NCBI GenBank assembly: GCA_902493085.1
Contig: CABUOH010000027.1
Span: forward strand, 1 to 9,873
Length of the DNA stretch: 9,873 nucleotides
Direction of reading: 5' to 3'
Source: an uncultured Sutterella sp.
GTDB lineage: Bacteria; Pseudomonadota; Gammaproteobacteria; Burkholderiales; Burkholderiaceae_F
The position numbers and the translations under genes are program-made. Positions 6,972 through 9,873 of the stretch are shown here, piece after piece. The notes beneath the pieces were generated by a model. The model made no database searches and was not told the DNA's origin. It saw only the letters and a list, made by a program, of their open reading frames with translations. Numbering within the stretch: position 1 is the first letter of the stretch; each line of letters starts with the position of its first letter.

Positions 6972-7766
6972 TCAGGACTGCGGATCCTGGGGCGTTCCGG
7001 ACGTCTGGCCCGGCTTCTTTCTCTGGCGATGGTGACGGGCCCGGCGCGTCGTGACGCCGACGTTTTCGACATTCATCTTCGGCATGTCCTCGATGCCTTC
7101 GCCGCCGAGTGCCCGAATCTGCTCGCTCAACTTTGCGATGACGGCATTCTGATCATGCGTGACACGGACAAGCTCCTTGATGGCGACGGAGTACGGGTCG
7201 TCGCTCTTTTCAACGGCGTAGGCCTCGAAGCGCTTGGCTTCGTCGGGCTTGTGCTCGCCCGCCTGGCGGCCCGGCACGCCCACGATGGTGGCGCCTGCGG
7301 GGACGGGCTTGACGACGACGGCGTTGGAGCCGATGCGCGCGCCTTCGCCCACGGTGAAGGCGCCGAGCACCTTTGCGCCGGCGCCGACGATCACGTTGGG
7401 CTCAAGCGTCGGGTGGCGCTTCGTGCCTTCGGCAAGGCTCGTGCCGCCGAGCGTCACGCCATGGTAGAGCGTGCAGTCGTCGCCCACCTCGGCGGTCTCG
7501 CCGATCACGACGCCCATGCCGTGGTCGATGAAGACGCGGCGGCCGATGCGCGCCCCGGGATGAATCTCAATGCCGGTGAGAAAGCGCCCGGCGTGCGAAA
7601 CGACGCGGGCGAGCGACTTCCAGTCCTGAATCCAGCACCAGTGCGACAAGCGGTGGATCATCACGGCGTGAAAGCCAGGATAGGCAAGGATGACCTCCCA
7701 GCGGGAATGTGCCGCAGGGTCCTTCTGCATGATGGTCGCAATGAGTTCGCGTGCGTACTGAAGCAT
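6972..7766 (-). CDS. cysE: Serine O-acetyltransferase CysE
   Basis: Acetylates L-serine with acetyl-CoA to O-acetylserine, the committed step of cysteine synthesis in the cytosol. The protein is 264 residues. The N-terminal helical part has DPAA, PGFHAVMIHRLSHW and FLTGIEIHPGARIG, and is followed by the left-handed beta-helix of hexapeptide repeats (~65-167). Likely catalytic residues are E67 and H82 (in FIDHGMG), corresponding to D143 and H158 of the E. coli enzyme, with H118 in KRHPT corresponding to H193. YHGVTLGGTS (101-110) and VGAGAKVLG (127-135) are family hallmarks. It is the short EpsC-like type at the N-terminus. Residues ~171-264 form an extra tail: a possible coiled coil (~193-222), then a basic stretch RRARHHRQRKK, ending PQS rather than the terminal Ile used by E. 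coli CysE to bind CysK. The ATG at 7766 is preferred over a TTG at 7787. The gene lies 100 bases downstream of trmJ on the same strand. Confidence 0.95.
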   Translation of the reverse strand: MLQYARELIATIMQKDPAAHSRWEVILAYPGFHAVMIHRLSHWCWIQDWKSLARVVSHAGRFLTGIEIHPGARIGRRVFIDHGMGVVIGETAEVGDDCTLYHGVTLGGTSLAEGTKRHPTLEPNVIVGAGAKVLGAFTVGEGARIGSNAVVVKPVPAGATIVGVPGRQAGEHKPDEAKRFEAYAVEKSDDPYSVAIKELVRVTHDQNAVIAKLSEQIRALGGEGIEDMPKMNVENVGVTTRRARHHRQRKKPGQTSGTPQDPQS

Positions 7767-7866
7767 GGATGTGTCTCGGTGGAACAAGGCCCTTTTGCCG
7801 GGCCGAAAAGTCTATTGTGTCAGAAAGCGGAATGATCCGCAGGGGAAGCCTTTGCGAAGAGACGGC
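7767..7866 (-). promoter_or_regulatory. trmJ-cysE spacer with two small hairpins
   Basis: The 100-base gap contains inverted repeats GCGGA/TCCGC (7827-7831 and 7836-7840, loop 4) and GGCCC/GGGCC (7788-7792 and 7800-7804, loop 7). The first, read on the minus strand, is followed by TTTCTG, a weak terminator-like context for trmJ. The second lies just before the cysE start and could hinder or modulate initiation. Whether cysE has its own promoter here is unclear; no good -35/-10 pair was found. Confidence 0.35.
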
Positions 7867-8664
7867 TCAGGCTCCCTTCTTGGTTCCCATGCGCTCGCGC
7901 TTGGGCCGGATGATCGCCGCACAGATGCCGCGAAGCAGATCGATTTCGGTCTGCGTGAGGCCGCTTCGGCCGAAAAGCCGCCGCGTGATCGGCATCAGGT
8001 TCTTGGGGTTGGCCGGATCGTGCACGCCGCAGGCGGTCATGGCATTCTCCCAATGGCGGTAGAACCCTTCGACGGCCTCGACGCTCGCGGGCTCTTCGCG
8101 CTCGAATCGCGACTGCCAGTCATAGAGCTCGCCCTCATGGCCTTCGGCCGCCATGAGCGCCATGTGCATCTCATAGGCCGTGATCTGAACGGCCTGCGCC
8201 AGATTGAGGCTCGGACTCGCCGGATCGGCCGCGATGGCGGCGCAGCCCTGGCAGAGCATGACCTCTTCGTTCGTCAGGCCGCTTCGTTCGGTCCCGAAGA
8301 CGAAGGCGACGTCGCCCTTCATCTCGTCGAGCCATGCGACGGAGCGCTCGGCGGCGGGCCGCAGCGGACTCATCGGCGGCCCGAACTCGCGGTCGTACCC
8401 CGTCAGCGCCCAGGCAAAGGTCACGCCCTCGAGCGCCTCGGCGAGCGTGGCGTGCGTGCGCGAGGCCTCAAGCACGTCGACGGAGCTCGTCGCATAGGCG
8501 ACGGCCTCTTCGTGGGTTCGATAGTCCGCCTCGCGCGGCGCGACGACGCGAAGATCTCGAAAGCCCATGGTCTTGACGGCGCGGGCGGCGGAGCCGATGT
8601 TGCCCGGATGCGCAGGCTCGCAGAGCACGAAGCGAACGCGGGAGGCAAGCTGAGGAATGTCCAT
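7867..8664 (-). CDS. trmJ: tRNA (cytidine/uridine-32-2'-O)-methyltransferase TrmJ
   Basis: SPOUT-class methyltransferase that uses S-adenosylmethionine to methylate the 2'-OH of nucleotide 32 in the anticodon loop of several tRNAs; acts as a dimer in the cytosol. The 265-residue protein carries the three SpoU motifs: motif 1 PAHPGNIGSAARAVKTMGF (18-35, with N22 and R28), motif 2 FVFGTERSGLTNEE (121-134), and motif 3 PSLNLAQAVQITAYE (151-165), the last two building the knotted cofactor site. The C-terminal ~170-265 is the helical extension seen in TrmJ. The open frame extends upstream to 8850 but reads as low-complexity Arg/Ala/Ser sequence over the divergent promoter region, so the ATG at 8664 (MDIPQLASRVRFVL) is chosen. 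The ribosome binding site is weak (GGA about 10 bases upstream). It lies upstream of cysE and is divergent from suhB. Confidence 0.94.
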   Translation of the reverse strand: MDIPQLASRVRFVLCEPAHPGNIGSAARAVKTMGFRDLRVVAPREADYRTHEEAVAYATSSVDVLEASRTHATLAEALEGVTFAWALTGYDREFGPPMSPLRPAAERSVAWLDEMKGDVAFVFGTERSGLTNEEVMLCQGCAAIAADPASPSLNLAQAVQITAYEMHMALMAAEGHEGELYDWQSRFEREEPASVEAVEGFYRHWENAMTACGVHDPANPKNLMPITRRLFGRSGLTQTEIDLLRGICAAIIRPKRERMGTKKGA

Positions 8665-8761
8665 GTCAATGAATCCGAAAGCGTCTGCGGCGCAAGACGA
8701 ATGCGGGCCGCAGGTTGTCGCGGCGAAGCTTGTGGAGGCTTCCGCCGCTGGGAATCCGCCC

Positions 8762-8767
8762 ATTCTA
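8762..8767 (-). promoter_or_regulatory. Possible -10 element for trmJ
   Basis: On the minus strand TAGAAT (8767-8762) matches the -10 consensus at five of six positions and lies about 98 bases upstream of the trmJ start. The position 17 bases further upstream is G-rich and does not resemble a -35. Weak call. Confidence 0.25.
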
Positions 8768-8844
8768 CCGAAATTTTTCCGCCGCCCCCGTGCGGCGCAG
8801 GGCCGCGCGAGCGCCGTCGACCGAACACCGGGGCCGCTTTGCGC

Positions 8845-8873
8845 TTTCAACAGCCTCTGCGATCGGCTAAAAT
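8845..8873 (+). promoter_or_regulatory. Putative suhB promoter
   Basis: TAAAAT at 8868-8873 matches the -10 consensus at five of six positions. TTTCAA at 8845-8850 lies 17 bases upstream as a poor -35 (three of six). It would start RNA near 8880, giving a leader of about 76 bases before the suhB ATG. This is the most AT-rich patch in an otherwise GC-rich 291-base divergent gap (8665-8955). Confidence 0.4.
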
Positions 8874-8955
8874 AATTGTTTGCGCCGGCCCGGGTCGAGC
8901 CCTCTGCTCCCCGACTGCGCGCCGCAACGTTTTACCTCCCATATTGTTATCCCGT

Positions 8956-9765
8956 ATGAAATCGCCTTATATCGCCGTCGCCGTCAAGGCCGCCCGTCGC
9001 GCCGCTTCGGAAATCTCCCGCGCCGCCGCGAGCCTCGACACCCTCGAAATTGAAAGCAAGTCCGTCAACGATTTCGTGACCGCCGCCGACCGCGCCGCCG
9101 AAGCCGCCATCGTCGACTGCCTGCAGCACGCCTATCCGGATCATGCCATCCTCACGGAGGAAGCAGGCCGCATCGGTGCCGCCAAGAGCGACTACCTCTG
9201 GATCGTCGATCCACTCGACGGCACGCTCAACTTCATGCACGGCATTCCGCAGTACGCCGTTTCCATTGCGCTCGCCTATCGCGGCGAAGTGGTCGCCGGC
9301 GTCATCTACGACGTGGCGAAGAACGAGCTCTTCACGGCCGCCAAGGGCGAAGGCGCCTTCCTCGACAACCGCCGCATCCGCGTCTCCGATCGCAAGGACA
9401 TGAACCGCGCCGTGATCGGCACGGGCTTCCCGTTCCGCCGCACGGACGACTTCAAGGGCTACATGATGAGCTTCATGCGCGTTGCCGAACGCACCGCCGG
9501 CATCCGCCGTCCGGGCTCCGCCGCGCTTGACCTCGCCTGGGTGGCCGCCGGCCGCTACGACGGCTTCTGGGAGTCCGGTCTCAGCAAGTGGGACATCGCC
9601 GCAGGCGGCCTGATGGTCCTCGAAGCGGGCGGTCTCATCACCGACCTCTCGGGCGGCGAAGACTGGCTCGAACAGGGCCGCGTCTGTGCGGCCACGCCGC
9701 GCATCTTCGCACAGCTCCTGCCGCTCGTGGGCAAGCTGCCCGCCGCCGGCGAACAGAAGGCCTAA
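8956..9765 (+). CDS. suhB: Inositol-1-monophosphatase family protein SuhB
   Basis: Mg2+-dependent, Li+-sensitive-fold phosphatase of the inositol monophosphatase family. In E. coli SuhB also joins the rRNA antitermination complex with NusA/NusB, so phosphatase activity may not be its main job. The 269-residue length matches the family. Metal-binding residues are visible: E68-E69 in LTEEAG, the DPLDGT signature at 85-90 (D85, D88, T90) followed by NF, and D213 in KWDIAAGGLMVLEAGG. GTGFPF (155-160) and RRPGSAALDLAWVAAGR (185-200) are typical. The frame runs open far upstream across trmJ on the opposite strand, but family sequence begins at the ATG at 8956 (MKSPYIAVAVKAARRA). No Shine-Dalgarno-like sequence precedes it; the 20 bases upstream are pyrimidine-rich (CCTCCCATATTGTTATCCCGT region). 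Divergent from trmJ; followed by its own terminator. Confidence 0.94.
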   Translation: MKSPYIAVAVKAARRAASEISRAAASLDTLEIESKSVNDFVTAADRAAEAAIVDCLQHAYPDHAILTEEAGRIGAAKSDYLWIVDPLDGTLNFMHGIPQYAVSIALAYRGEVVAGVIYDVAKNELFTAAKGEGAFLDNRRIRVSDRKDMNRAVIGTGFPFRRTDDFKGYMMSFMRVAERTAGIRRPGSAALDLAWVAAGRYDGFWESGLSKWDIAAGGLMVLEAGGLITDLSGGEDWLEQGRVCAATPRIFAQLLPLVGKLPAAGEQKA

Positions 9766-9792
9766 ATCCGCTTCCGCCTTTTTGAGCCCGAC

Positions 9793-9824
9793 GGGCCGGA
9801 TCGATTCGTCGTCCGGCCCTTTTT
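9793..9824 (+). terminator. Rho-independent terminator of suhB
   Basis: A GC-rich perfect 8-bp stem, GGGCCGGA (9793-9800) with TCCGGCCC (9812-9819), has an 11-base loop and is followed directly by five T (9820-9824). It lies 27 bases after the suhB stop. The remaining bases to 9873 show nothing recognisable. Confidence 0.9.
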
Positions 9825-9873
9825 CATCCTTTCATCCGTTCACCATCAGGGTTCGCCCACGCGCGCCCTTCCT

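Noticed and set aside
7767..7787. TTG start adding seven residues to CysE.
   Set aside because: The purine-rich AAAAGGG sits only two bases from the TTG, too close for a ribosome site, and the ATG at 7766 matches family starts better.
8665..8850. 62-codon N-terminal extension of TrmJ.
   Set aside because: It has no homology-like sequence, would consume the divergent promoter region with suhB, and TrmJ length is normal from the ATG at 8664.
7765..8955. In-frame upstream extension of suhB giving a 666-residue protein.
   Set aside because: The extension is antisense to trmJ and is compositionally Arg/Gly-rich noise; IMPase family sequence starts at 8956.

Overview
The window looks like a GC-rich betaproteobacterial chromosome, most likely Burkholderiales. 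Two things point there. The GlnD, CysE, TrmJ and SuhB proteins all read as betaproteobacterial-type sequences, and the arrangement of suhB divergent from trmJ-cysE is one I associate with that order. A gut-associated Sutterellaceae-type genome is my best guess from general resemblance, but this is inference. No rRNA, tRNA, CRISPR array, insertion sequence or phage gene was recognised.

Layout, left to right. (1) 2-1966, plus strand: the 3' three quarters of glnD, the nitrogen-sensor uridylyltransferase/uridylyl-removing enzyme, cut by the window edge, followed by a bidirectional-looking terminator. (2) 2036-3628, minus strand: a membrane-anchored sulfatase-fold protein of the LtaS/OpgB phosphoglycerol-transferase type. 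(3) 3629-3895: an AT-rich divergent promoter region with a ten-base A tract. (4) 3896-5266, plus strand: a lone AAA/STAND-like ATPase with a DUF234-type, PD-(D/E)XK-like C-terminus. A spot count in it is lower in GC than one in suhB. A terminator follows. (5) 5345-6535, minus strand: an integral-membrane acyltransferase of the acyltransferase-3 family. (6) 6536-6971: 436 bases without a gene, holding about four tandem 13-bp imperfect repeats and the cysE terminator. (7) 6972-7766 and 7867-8664, minus strand: cysE (serine acetyltransferase) and, upstream of it, trmJ (tRNA Cm32/Um32 methyltransferase). (8) 8956-9765, plus strand: suhB, divergent from trmJ, ending in a strong terminator.

Functionally the window is a housekeeping frame (nitrogen signalling, cysteine synthesis, tRNA modification, SuhB) interrupted between glnD and cysE by three accessory genes. 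Two of these probably modify the cell envelope (a phosphoglycerol/phosphoethanolamine-type transferase and an O-acyltransferase). The third is a P-loop ATPase of unknown role. I found no convincing new multi-gene system. The points most worth a second look are the 13-bp tandem repeats, the ATPase-nuclease-like gene, the A tract between divergent genes, and the CysE C-terminal tail.
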